Below, piece after piece: positions 27,282 through 37,551 of a stretch of DNA of 64,000 nucleotides. A program made the translations under genes and the position numbers. Origin of the DNA: Actinomadura rudentiformis (GTDB lineage: Bacteria > Actinomycetota > Actinomycetes > Streptosporangiales > Streptosporangiaceae); the NCBI RefSeq assembly GCF_008923185.1, contig NZ_WBMT01000035.1, positions 45,540 through 109,539 of the forward strand. Direction: 5' to 3'. Positions within the stretch are counted from its first letter, which is position 1. Each line of letters opens with the position of its first letter. The notes under the pieces are model-generated. The model ran no database searches, was not told where the DNA came from, and saw nothing but the letters and a program-made list of their open reading frames with translations.

Positions 27282-29780
27282 TCAGGAACCGGCGCGTTCG
27301 ACCACGGTCGCCCACTCCTCCAGGAGGTCCTGGGCGGCGTCCTCGTCGGGCCCCTCGGCCCACAGGTGGGTGACCGCCTCGGCCGGGTCGGGCAGGACCA
27401 GGACCCAGCTGCCGTCGTCCTCGACGACGCGGACTCCGTCGGTGGTGTCGATGGTGCGTTCGCCGGCGGCCTCGACGACGTGGCGCATCACCGAGCCCTT
27501 GGCGGCCCACGGCGTCGGGACCGATCGCCGCAGCAGGTGCGCCTCGGGGATGCGCTGGTCGATCTGGGACAGCGTCAGCCGCGTCCGGGCGACCAGGCCG
27601 ACGAGCCGCACGAACGCGGCGATCCCGTCCACCGTGGTGCTGAACTCGGGCATGACGAACCCGCCGCGGCCGTCACCGGCGAAGATGATGTCGGGGTCGG
27701 CGGCCGCCTTGGTGAGCACGTCCTGCGACGTCGAGGTCCACTCCACCCGGACGCCGTGGAACCGGCACACCTGCTCGCCGACGCGGGTCGTGGTGACCGG
27801 CAGCGCGACCCGCCCGCCGCGCCGCTCGGCGGCGACCAGGTCGAGCATCACCAGCAGCGCGCGGTCGTCGTTGATGAGCTCGCCGTTCTCGTCGACCAGC
27901 GAGATCCGTTCCCCCACCGGGTCGAACCGCACGCCGAACGCGGCGCGCGACGAGGAGACCAGCTCGCCGAGGCGCTGGAGGTCGCGCATCCGCTCGGCGA
28001 GCGTCTCGGTTGGATTTGCCTCGTCCAGCCGGTTGTTGCGGGTGAGGACGTCCACGCCGACCCGGCCGAGCAGGGTCGGCAGGACCAGCGCCGCGGTGCC
28101 GCCCGCGCAGTCCAGCACGATCTTCAGCTCCGCCTCGCGGACGCCGGTCATGTCCACGCAGCGCAGCAGGTCGCGGGTGTAGGTCTCGACGCTGCGCGCC
28201 GGATAGGTCAGCTCGGCGATCTCGCCGGGGAACGCCCGGCGGTACTCCTGGCGGCCGAAGACGCGCTCCAGCTTGCGCTGGGCTCCCAGCGACAGGTCGG
28301 CGCCGTCGGCGTCGAGGAAGAGGATGTCGACGCCCTGCGGATCGCCGAGCGTGGTGCGGAGGTAGATGCCGCCCGCGCAGTCCTCCCGGCCGGTCTCGAA
28401 CCGGGCGGTGGGGAGCGGGGTGGCCTCCAGGTCCTGCACGTTGATGGCGCTGGCGGTGAGGGCGCTGATGACCGCGCGCTTGAGGGTGCGGGCGGCGCGC
28501 GAGGCGTCCCGGCCGGTGACGACCATGGTGCCCTTCTTCAGGGTGGTCGCGTACGCGCTGGCCAGCCGCACCGCCAGCTCGGGCGTGATCTCGACGTTGA
28601 CCAGCCCGGACACGCCGCGCGGGCCGAACAGGTTGCGCTGCCCGCGCGACTCCCAGATCACACTGGTGTTGACGACGGCGCCGGCCTCGATCGTCTTGAA
28701 CGGGTAGACCTTGACCTCGCTCGACACGTACGCCTCGGCCTCGATCACGCACTCGTCGCCGATGACCGCGCCCTCCTCGACGCGGGCGCCCGCCATGATG
28801 TCGGTGTTCTTGCCGATCACGCAGCCGCGCAGATTGGTGGACGGGGCGACGAAGACGTTGTCGTGCACCACGGCGCGGTGCAGGAACGCGCCCTCCTTGA
28901 CGACCACGTTGCTGCCCAGCACGGTGAACTCGCGCAGCTCGACGCCCGCCTCCACCTTGGCGTAGTCGCCGATGTAGAGCGGGCCCTTGAGGATCGCCTC
29001 AGGGTCGACCTCGGCCCCCTCGGCGATCCAGACGCCCGGCATCACCTCGAACGCGTCCAGGTCGACGTCCACCTTGCCGGAGAGCATGTCGGCCTGGGCC
29101 TTGAGGTAGCTCTCGTGGGTGCCGACGTCCTCCCAGTAGCAGTCGGCGACGTATCCGTAGAGGGGGGCGCCCTCGGCCAGCAGCTTGGGGAAGACGTCGC
29201 CGGACCAGTCGACCGACTCGCCCGCGGCGACGTGGCCGAGGACCTCGGGCTCCATCACGTAGATGCCGGTGTTGACGGTGTCGGAGAAGACCTGGCCCCA
29301 GGTCGGCTTCTCCAGGAAGCGCTGGATGCGGCCTTCCTCGTCCACGATGATGATCCCGAACTCCAGCGGGTTGGGCACCCGTTTGAGCCCGATCGTGACC
29401 AGCGCGCCGTTCCGCTCGTGGAAGCGCACCATGTCGGTCAGGTCGATGTCGGTGAGCGCGTCGCCGGAGATCACCAGGAACCGGTCGTCACGCAGCGCCT
29501 CCTCGGCGTTCTTCACGCTGCCGGCCGTGCCGAGCGGTATCTCCTCGGTGGCGTAGCTCAGCGACATGCCGAGTTCCTCGCCGTCGCCGAAGTAGTTGCG
29601 GATCAGCGCCGCCAGGAATTGCACGGTGACGACGGTCTCGGTCAGCCCGTGCCGCTTGAGCAGGCGCAGCACGTGTTCCATGATCGGCCGGTTGATGACG
29701 GGGAGCAGTGGCTTGGGCTGGTTGGCGGTCATCGGACGCAGCCGCGTCCCCTCTCCGCCCGCCATCACAACGGCCTTCAT
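27282..29780 (-). CDS. Mannose-1-phosphate guanylyltransferase fused to a phosphomannomutase-like domain
   Basis: An 832-residue fusion. Residues 1-235 are a sugar-phosphate nucleotidyltransferase (VVMAGGEGTRLRPMTANQPK, PLLPVINRP). Residues about 240-370 form a left-handed beta-helix of hexapeptide repeats. Residues about 380-832 resemble phosphomannomutase: TGRDASRAARTLKRA keeps the phospho-serine loop, but the metal motif DGDGDR reads DADGADLS and the sugar-binding GExSGH reads PEFSTTVDG, so the mutase half may be inactive. It should make GDP-mannose for glycans or phosphatidylinositol mannosides. ATG 29780 overlaps the preceding gene (ATGA), linking it to phospholipid synthesis. Confidence 0.88.
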   Translation of the reverse strand: MKAVVMAGGEGTRLRPMTANQPKPLLPVINRPIMEHVLRLLKRHGLTETVVTVQFLAALIRNYFGDGEELGMSLSYATEEIPLGTAGSVKNAEEALRDDRFLVISGDALTDIDLTDMVRFHERNGALVTIGLKRVPNPLEFGIIIVDEEGRIQRFLEKPTWGQVFSDTVNTGIYVMEPEVLGHVAAGESVDWSGDVFPKLLAEGAPLYGYVADCYWEDVGTHESYLKAQADMLSGKVDVDLDAFEVMPGVWIAEGAEVDPEAILKGPLYIGDYAKVEAGVELREFTVLGSNVVVKEGAFLHRAVVHDNVFVAPSTNLRGCVIGKNTDIMAGARVEEGAVIGDECVIEAEAYVSSEVKVYPFKTIEAGAVVNTSVIWESRGQRNLFGPRGVSGLVNVEITPELAVRLASAYATTLKKGTMVVTGRDASRAARTLKRAVISALTASAINVQDLEATPLPTARFETGREDCAGGIYLRTTLGDPQGVDILFLDADGADLSLGAQRKLERVFGRQEYRRAFPGEIAELTYPARSVETYTRDLLRCVDMTGVREAELKIVLDCAGGTAALVLPTLLGRVGVDVLTRNNRLDEANPTETLAERMRDLQRLGELVSSSRAAFGVRFDPVGERISLVDENGELINDDRALLVMLDLVAAERRGGRVALPVTTTRVGEQVCRFHGVRVEWTSTSQDVLTKAAADPDIIFAGDGRGGFVMPEFSTTVDGIAAFVRLVGLVARTRLTLSQIDQRIPEAHLLRRSVPTPWAAKGSVMRHVVEAAGERTIDTTDGVRVVEDDGSWVLVLPDPAEAVTHLWAEGPDEDAAQDLLEEWATVVERAGS

Positions 29781-30442
29781 CGCGGGGTCTCCGCTCCCTT
29801 CCGAGCGCCGGCCGACGGATCGGGAACGGGGGGCGAGGCACGGTCGGCCAGCACCAACTGCCGCACCTGTGTCCAGTAGAGGACGGCCGCCCACCAGTAG
29901 AGCGCGGTGCCCCAGATCGCGAACGACCAGCCGACGACCTTCGCCGTGGTGGCCACGGCCCCGTCGTGATCCCCCAGCAGGAGCAGCGGAAACGCGTAGA
30001 GCAGGCACATCGTGCCCGCCTTGCCCACGAAGTGCACCGGCAGCGCCCCGCCGTACCCCAGCCGCCGGATGATCGGCACGATCGGTGTGATCACCACCTC
30101 CCGGGCGACCAGCAGGACGATCAGCCAGACCGGGATGATCTCCCGGACGGTCAGCCCGATGAGCGTGGCGAGGATGTAGAGCCGGTCGGCGGCCGGGTCC
30201 AGCACCGTGCCGAGCCTGCTCGTCTGGTTGAGGGCCCGCGCCAGCTTGCCGTCCAGCCAGTCCGACAGGCCCGCGAAGACCAGCAGGCCCAGCGCCCACC
30301 AGTCCGCCTCGACCAGGACCAGCCACAGGAAAAGCGGCACACCCAGCAGCCGCGCGAAGCTCAGGATGTTGGGCACCGTCCAGATCCGGTCCGCCACCTC
30401 GCTCGTCCCGGCGCCCGGATCCCTGCCGACCTCAGCGCTCAC
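29777..30442 (-). CDS. CDP-alcohol phosphatidyltransferase (PgsA-like)
   Basis: A 221-residue integral membrane enzyme that joins CDP-diacylglycerol to an alcohol such as glycerol-3-phosphate. The catalytic motif D-G-x2-A-R-x8-G-x3-D-x3-D is intact (LSDWLDGKLARALNQT, LGTVLDPAADR). About five to six membrane helices follow. M. tuberculosis has pgsA2 (Rv1822) directly after the DUF881 operon, so this gene belongs to the same conserved locus, here displaced by about 9 kb. Start GTG 30442 has only a distant GGAAGGG. Overlaps the next gene by 4 bp. Confidence 0.87.
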   Translation of the reverse strand: MSAEVGRDPGAGTSEVADRIWTVPNILSFARLLGVPLFLWLVLVEADWWALGLLVFAGLSDWLDGKLARALNQTSRLGTVLDPAADRLYILATLIGLTVREIIPVWLIVLLVAREVVITPIVPIIRRLGYGGALPVHFVGKAGTMCLLYAFPLLLLGDHDGAVATTAKVVGWSFAIWGTALYWWAAVLYWTQVRQLVLADRASPPVPDPSAGARKGAETPR

Positions 30443-30575
30443 CGACGCGTGACACCCTTCCTGAGCCCTGCCCGTCCTTGTCGCTGCCCGCCGTCCCCCA
30501 TCGGCCGACGCCTCCCTCCCTAGTGATCCTGACCCTATCGGTAAGGGTTTGAAAGCCCCCCGATAGCGTCCCGTC

Positions 30576-31103
30576 ATGAGATGGACGCTGCACGGCGAGC
30601 GGGCCCTTTACGAGAGCCCCTGGATGGATGTACGGCTGGCCGACGTCGAGCTGCCCGACGGGCGCCGGTTCGACCACCACCTGCTGCGGGTGCGGCCCGC
30701 GGCCGGCGTGGTCGCGGTCGACGAGCGGGACCGGGCGCTGCTGATCTGGCGGCACCGGTTCATCACCGACCAGTGGGGATGGGAGATCCCGGGCGGGCGG
30801 GTCGAGGCGGGCGAGGAGCCCGCCGAGGCCGCCGCGCGCGAACTGATCGAGGAGACGGGCTGGCGGGCCGGGCCGATCCGGCATCTGCTGGACGTCCGCC
30901 CCTCGCCCGGGATCCACGATGGCGTTCATCACATCTTCCGGGCGGACGGCGCGGTACGGATCGGGGAGCCCACCGACGTCGAGGCCGAGCGGATCGAGTG
31001 GGTGCCGCTCTCGTCCGTGCGGGAGCTGATCACCGAGGGGCAGATCGGGCAGGCTTCTACCATGGCGGCACTGTTGTACCTCGCCGCCGGAGGCGCCGCG
31101 TGA
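30576..31103 (+). CDS. NUDIX hydrolase, ADP-ribose pyrophosphatase-like
   Basis: A 175-residue NUDIX protein with box GGRVEAGEEPAEAAARELIE then ETGW, and preceding W-x-W-E-I-P region (QWGWEIPGG). The N-terminal beta domain (SPWMDVRLADVELPDG) resembles ADP-ribose/nucleoside-diphosphate-sugar pyrophosphatases. Its stop overlaps the GTG of the deaminase gene (GTGA), so the two are co-translated; a role in nucleotide salvage or clean-up is likely. Confidence 0.88.
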   Translation: MRWTLHGERALYESPWMDVRLADVELPDGRRFDHHLLRVRPAAGVVAVDERDRALLIWRHRFITDQWGWEIPGGRVEAGEEPAEAAARELIEETGWRAGPIRHLLDVRPSPGIHDGVHHIFRADGAVRIGEPTDVEAERIEWVPLSSVRELITEGQIGQASTMAALLYLAAGGAA

Positions 31104-32101
31104 CCAGGCCCATCCCGAAAGCCGAACTCCATCTGCACATAGAGGGAACGCTCGAACCCGAGCTCGCGTTCTCCCTCGCCGCGCGGAACGGGATCACCCT
31201 GATGTACAGGTCGGCGGACGAGCTGAGGAAGGCCTACGCCTTCGACGACCTGCAGTCGTTCCTGAACCTGTACTACAAGCTGATGGCGGTCCTGCGCACC
31301 GAACGTGACTTCGAGGACCTGGCCGACGCCTACCTGGCGCGGGCCGCGGCGCAGGGCGTCCGCCACGCCGAGATCTTCTTCGATCCGCAGGCCCATACGG
31401 CGCGCGGCGTGCCGATCGAGACCGTCGTGGCCGGTCTCGGCCGCGCGCTGAAGGCCGCGCCCGCCCGGCACGGCGTCACCACACGCTTGATCATGTGCTT
31501 CCTGCGCGACGAGTCCGTGGAATCGGCGCTGGCGACGTTCGAGAGCGCGCGGCCGTGGTTCGGGGACCCGATCATCGGGGTGGGGCTGGACTCGGCGGAG
31601 GTCGGCCACCCGCCGTCGAAGTTCCGGGAGGTCTTCGACCGTGCCCGGGAGGCGGGGCTGCGGCGCGTGGCGCACGCGGGCGAGGAGGGGCCGCCGGAGT
31701 ACGTCTGGGAGGCGCTGGACGTGCTCGGCGCCGAGCGGATCGACCACGGCATCCGCTGCGTCGAGGACGAGCGGCTCTTCCTGCGCCTGATCCGCGAGCA
31801 GGTGCCGCTCACCGTCTGCCCGCTGTCGAACGTGCGCCTGCGCTGCGTGGACCACCTCGCCGATCATCCCCTGCCGTACATGCTGGACTCCGGGATGCTG
31901 GTGACGGCCAACTCCGATGACCCGTCCTATTTCGGCGGCTACGTGGGCGACGTCTACGACGCGCTGGAGGCCGAGCCCATGCTCATGATCGGCGTGGATG
32001 AGCTCCAGCTCCTGGCGGCCAACTCGTTCAGGGCGGCCTTCCTGTCCGACGAGGAGCGCCGGGCCTACCTCAAGGAAGTCGAGAGGCACCGCTGGGTGTG
32101 A
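31100..32101 (+). CDS. Adenosine deaminase superfamily enzyme, probably adenine deaminase (ADE subgroup)
   Basis: A 333-residue metal-dependent deaminase. Zinc ligands are in HLHIEG, the histidine of RVAHAGEEGPPEYVW, and the Asp of TANSDDPSYFGGY; DHGIRC also matches. The subgroup features GVGLDSAEVGHPPSKF and SDDPxYFGGY are those of fungal Aah1/Pseudomonas PA0148-type adenine deaminases, not classic adenosine deaminase. The likely reaction is adenine to hypoxanthine plus ammonia. GTG 31100 overlaps the NUDIX stop by 4 bp. The 3' end overlaps the convergent kinase gene by 32 bp. Confidence 0.87.
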   Translation: MTRPIPKAELHLHIEGTLEPELAFSLAARNGITLMYRSADELRKAYAFDDLQSFLNLYYKLMAVLRTERDFEDLADAYLARAAAQGVRHAEIFFDPQAHTARGVPIETVVAGLGRALKAAPARHGVTTRLIMCFLRDESVESALATFESARPWFGDPIIGVGLDSAEVGHPPSKFREVFDRAREAGLRRVAHAGEEGPPEYVWEALDVLGAERIDHGIRCVEDERLFLRLIREQVPLTVCPLSNVRLRCVDHLADHPLPYMLDSGMLVTANSDDPSYFGGYVGDVYDALEAEPMLMIGVDELQLLAANSFRAAFLSDEERRAYLKEVERHRWV

Positions 32102-33278
32102 CGGGCTCGGTGTCCGGCAGGGACATCGGCAGGGTGGCGGTCACGGCGAAGCCGCCGTCCGCCCCCCGGCCGGTCTCGACCGTCCCGCCTACGCTGCGGG
32201 CCCGCTCGGTCATGCCGACGATGCCGAATCCCTCGCCGGGCCTCTCCCCGGTGCTCTCGCCCGGCCCGCGGCCGTCGTCGGTCACGCTCAGCGTGAGCTC
32301 CGTCTCCGTGCGGACGAGGCGGACCTCGACCGTGCGGGCCCCGGCGTGCTTGATGACGTTGGTCAGGGCCTCCTGCACGATCCGGTGCGCGACGATCCCG
32401 ACTTCGGGGGCGGGCTCTCCTTCGCCCAGGTCGACCAGGCAGGCGTCGAGGCCAGCCGCCCGTGCCGCGTTCACGAGCTCGCCGACGCCGTCCAGCCCGG
32501 CCGCCAGCTCGCCCGGCACCCCGGGCGCGTCGGTCCGCCGCAGGATCTGGAGCGTGGCGCGCACCTCGGCGCGCGCGTCCCGGCAGGTCGCGGCGATGGA
32601 GTTGAGCGTCCCGGCGAGCTCCGCCCGGTCCAGGGGGCGATCGCCCGCCACCTGGTGCGCGGCCGCCCCGGCCTGCACGCCGATCACCGTGATGGTGTGG
32701 GCCAGCAGATCGTGCAGGTCGCGGGCGATGCGGAGGCGCTCCTCGGCGACGCGCCGCAGCGCCTCCTCCTCGCGGGTGCGCTCGGCGGTCTCCGCCCGCT
32801 CGAGAATCGCCGCCATCCGCGACCGTTGCACCCGCCACGCCTGGATGCCGATGATCACGGCGATGATCGCTTCCAGCGCGCCGATCTGCTCCAGGAAGCT
32901 GCTCCCGCCCGCGCGCATCGCGAACGTGACCGCGCAGATCGTCAGGATCACGCACACCGTCGTGAGGACCGCCCTGACCCTGCGGCCCAGAAAGGCGTAC
33001 GTGACCAGCGCGAGCACCTCGGCGGGCACGACCGCGTGATGCTGGTAGCCGATCACATGGAAGGGCAGCACGAGCGCGGTGAAGGCGAGCAGCACCGCCC
33101 CCGGCCATCGCCGCCGCCACGCCAGCGGCGCGTGAAGGGCGATCAGCAGCAGGGCTCCCCCGGCGTCCAACGGCCGGTCCTCGGGCCACTGCAGCGTCGC
33201 CGCCAGCGCGCCTCCCGCAAAAACGGCCGCGAGCAGGCCGTCCACCACTTCCGGCCGCAACCGGCGCACGATCACCAC
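32070..33278 (-). CDS. NarL/DesK-type sensor histidine kinase without adjacent response regulator
   Basis: A 402-residue kinase. The N-terminal 150 residues form about four membrane helices; then a coiled-coil linker and the HisKA_3 box (RLRIARDLHDLLAHTI) carrying the phospho-acceptor His. The ATPase domain shows ALTNVIKHAGARTVEV and VTDDGRGPGE, then GFGIVGMTERARSVGG. LuxR-type regulators normally follow such kinases, but none is present on either side. It is divergent from thiC. Start GTG 33278 has no clear ribosome site. Signal unknown. Confidence 0.88.
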   Translation of the reverse strand: MVIVRRLRPEVVDGLLAAVFAGGALAATLQWPEDRPLDAGGALLLIALHAPLAWRRRWPGAVLLAFTALVLPFHVIGYQHHAVVPAEVLALVTYAFLGRRVRAVLTTVCVILTICAVTFAMRAGGSSFLEQIGALEAIIAVIIGIQAWRVQRSRMAAILERAETAERTREEEALRRVAEERLRIARDLHDLLAHTITVIGVQAGAAAHQVAGDRPLDRAELAGTLNSIAATCRDARAEVRATLQILRRTDAPGVPGELAAGLDGVGELVNAARAAGLDACLVDLGEGEPAPEVGIVAHRIVQEALTNVIKHAGARTVEVRLVRTETELTLSVTDDGRGPGESTGERPGEGFGIVGMTERARSVGGTVETGRGADGGFAVTATLPMSLPDTEPVTPSGASRLP

Positions 33279-33398
33279 GTTCCATACCGTAACGGAACCT
33301 CCCCATGACGTCCCGCCGGGTCGGCCCGGAACGGGCCATACATCACCGGTGGTGGTTGCGGCAATGGGGGGACGGCGGGTTAACGTCGGGCACGACAG

Positions 33399-33487
33399 AT
33401 CGCGGGGGCCCGGCGAACCGGGCTGAGATAGCGGCTGAGACGGCCGCTGACCGCTGGAACCTGACCGGGTAATGCCGGCGTAGGGAG
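33399..33487 (+). ncRNA. TPP riboswitch upstream of thiC
   Basis: The Thi-box is clear: CCCGGCGAACCGGGCTGAGA, then a P3 stem GCGGCTGAGACGGCCGC, GAACCTGA, and GGGTAATGCCGGCGTAGGGA. It ends about 14 bases before the thiC ATG, and its 3' strand overlaps the AGGGAG ribosome site, implying control of translation by thiamine pyrophosphate. The ~120 bp upstream (33279-33398) must hold the two divergent promoters; none is obvious. Confidence 0.95.
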
Positions 33488-33500
33488 AGATCCAGTCGTC

Positions 33501-35234
<1,734 letters not shown>

Positions 35235-35859
35235 GACCCGGCGAGGCGCGCCCAGGCGATCACGTTGCGGGTGTAGCTGCGGCGGGCCCGGTCGAACGAC
35301 CCGCCGCAGGTGATCAGGCGCAGCCCGGCATGGTCCAGGTCGCCGTACACGCGGGCGGTCGGGAAACGGTCCTTGGGGACGTCCTCAACGGAGGTCACCT
35401 TGAACCGCACGGCCCGGCCGTCCGCGCGTACCACCCGCACGGCGTCACCTGGGCGCAGCCGCCCGAGCCGGTAGAAGACGCCCGGCCCGCCCCGCCCGGA
35501 GTCCACGTGGCCGAGGAGCACGGCGGGTCCGCGCTCCCCCGGTACCGGGCCGTGCCGGTACCAGCCCACCTCGTGGACCCGGGAGAGCGGCGGCACCTGG
35601 ACCGTGCCGTCGCGGCGCAGTCCCACCGGCCCGACCGGCGCGGTCACGCCGATCTTTTCGATGACGATGCGGACCGGCTGCGGCGCCCGTGCGGCCGGAG
35701 CCTCCGACGCGATCCCGGCCTCACCGGACCGGGCGGGCGGAGCGGCCAGAGCGGCGGGGCGCGGCGGCGGCCCGTACGGCCGGGTGGTCACCCAGGCCAC
35801 GCCAAGGCCCGCCGTCCCGAGGAGGATCGCGGCACCGACGCCGAAGAGGCGTGACGGCG

Positions 35860-36357
35860 TCATCGGCGCCCCAGCACCTCGCCGAAGCCGGTCGCCGCCG
35901 CGCCCGCCGGCACCTTGCGGGTCTGCTTGGTCCGGCTGGTCACCGGCTCCTTCTCCGGCGCGGGCGGCGCCGGCGGCGCCACCACGGTGAACCGCGCGTC
36001 GTCGGCGTACGGGGCCTTCTTCACGAAGGCGCCCGGAGCCTTGCAGGCGGCGCGCACGGTGTAGGACCCCGCCTTGATCGAGGGATCGAGCCGCGGGGTG
36101 AACGTCTTGTGCTCCCGGACGGCGGTGGCCTCGGGGAAGGCGGGCGAACTCACCTTCAGGACGGCCTTACCTCCCACGTGGGTCATGCAGCGCACCTTCA
36201 CGCGCACCGTGTCCCCGGGCTTGACCTTGGACGGGGACACGGTGACGACGGTCGGGCGCGCGTTGCCTGGAAGAGTGGGGCCGTCGGCGTGCGCCGGACC
36301 GGCCATCCAGGCGAGAGCCATACCGGCCGCGGCGACGAGCAGGGATGTGCGATGCAT
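35860..36357 (-). CDS. Secreted protein, candidate substrate of the adjacent sortase
   Basis: A 165-residue protein with a clear signal peptide (LLVAAAGMALAWMAGPAHA, cleaved near residue 25). The mature part is an Ig-like beta domain with SPSKVKPGDTVRVKVRC and KAGSYTVRAACK; the two cysteines could form a disulfide. A Pro-rich linker leads to the C-terminal KVPAGAAATGFGEVLGRR, which resembles the motif of the DUF4397 protein next to the second sortase. There is no membrane helix after the motif. ATG 36357 has GGGAGG 6 bases upstream. Overlaps the sortase start (ATGA). Confidence 0.8.
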   Translation of the reverse strand: MHRTSLLVAAAGMALAWMAGPAHADGPTLPGNARPTVVTVSPSKVKPGDTVRVKVRCMTHVGGKAVLKVSSPAFPEATAVREHKTFTPRLDPSIKAGSYTVRAACKAPGAFVKKAPYADDARFTVVAPPAPPAPEKEPVTSRTKQTRKVPAGAAATGFGEVLGRR

Positions 36358-36501
36358 GTGTTTCCTCCCGAGAGTGCCCGCAGGGGGCCCAGACCTTCGA
36401 CGAGAGGAAAACGGACGCCGACCGCCCCTGACCAGGCGCCACACCGCGCCTTGCGTTCCGTTGATCATCTGTTTCCACGGTCGGGAGGTCGCCGCCCTCG
36501 C

Positions 36502-36537
36502 GCCTTCACCGTCCGTCGAGCCTTCACCGTCCGTCGA
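36502..36537 (-). repeat. Perfect 18-bp tandem repeat spanning the ureohydrolase stop codon
   Basis: Two identical copies of GCCTTCACCGTCCGTCGA (36502-36519, 36520-36537). The right copy contains the last codons and TGA of the minus-strand gene; the left copy repeats them in frame after the stop. Confidence 0.88.
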
Positions 36538-37537
36538 GCAAGGGGCGCCTGGGGTCCCAGGTGGTGCCGTCGGCGGCGTCACGGCGGCGGCGAGCGATGC
36601 CCGACAGGGCCTCCAGCACGACGCGGTTCGCGAGCAGGGAGGTGATGTCGGCGTGGTCGTAGGGCGGCGACACCTCGACGAGGTCGATGCCCACGACCGG
36701 CAGCTCGCAGGCGATCCGGCGCACGGAGTCGAGCAGCTGGCGGGCGCTCAGCCCGCCCGGCTCGGGCGTTCCGGTGCCGGGCGCGTGCCCGGGATCGCAG
36801 ACGTCGATGTCGACGGAGAGAAAGACCCCGTCGCAGCCGTCGGTGGCGATGGCGAACGCCTCGGTCAGGCATTCGGTGAGCCCGCGCTCGACGATCTCGG
36901 TCATCTCGTACGAGCGGATGCCCTGCTCGGCCATCCAGCCCAGGATCTCCGGCCCCGGCCAGTAGCCGCGCAGCCCGATCTGGAGGAAGCGGTCGCCGCG
37001 CAGCGCCCCGGACTCGATCAGCCTGCGCATCGGCTGGCCGTGCCCGACGAGTGAGCCGAACTCGATGTCGCCGGTGTCCGCGTGGGCATCGAAGTGGATC
37101 ATCGAGACGCGGCCCTGGCCCAGGTGTCGCGCCACCCCGGCGTGGTCGGGCCAGGCGATCGTGTGGTCGCCGCCGAGGATGAACGGGATCGCTCCGGTCG
37201 AGGCCACGGCGTACACGGCCTCCTGCAGATCCCGGACAGACCGTTCGGCGTCGCCCGAGAACATCTCGACGTCGCCCGCGTCGTACACCCGTAGGTCGGC
37301 GAGCGCGTCCACCCGCAGGGCCAGCGACGGCCGCGAGCCGTTCTGCGGCAGGTAGCACGACTGCCGGATGTACTGCGGGCCGAACCGGGTGCCCGCCCGG
37401 TGCGACGTGCCCCCGTCGAACGGGGCGCCGAGGATCACGACGTCGGCGTCGGCGTAGGTCGCCGGATCGCCCCACTCGCACCGGTCGACGCCGAGGAAGG
37501 TGATGTCCGGGCCGAACTGGGTGCCGTAGCGGCTCAT
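36524..37537 (-). CDS. speB: Agmatinase/ureohydrolase family protein
   Basis: A 337-residue arginase-fold enzyme that hydrolyses a guanidino compound to urea and an amine. The binuclear manganese ligands are visible: FILGGDHTIAWP, IHFDAHADTGD and SVDIDVCDPGHAPGTGTPE. The length and GTPEPGG element suit agmatinase or guanidinobutyrase more than arginase; the exact substrate is not certain. ATG 37537. It ends in an 18-bp tandem repeat that duplicates the stop. Confidence 0.88.
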   Translation of the reverse strand: MSRYGTQFGPDITFLGVDRCEWGDPATYADADVVILGAPFDGGTSHRAGTRFGPQYIRQSCYLPQNGSRPSLALRVDALADLRVYDAGDVEMFSGDAERSVRDLQEAVYAVASTGAIPFILGGDHTIAWPDHAGVARHLGQGRVSMIHFDAHADTGDIEFGSLVGHGQPMRRLIESGALRGDRFLQIGLRGYWPGPEILGWMAEQGIRSYEMTEIVERGLTECLTEAFAIATDGCDGVFLSVDIDVCDPGHAPGTGTPEPGGLSARQLLDSVRRIACELPVVGIDLVEVSPPYDHADITSLLANRVVLEALSGIARRRRDAADGTTWDPRRPLLDGR

Positions 37538-37551
37538 GCGATCAAGGATAG

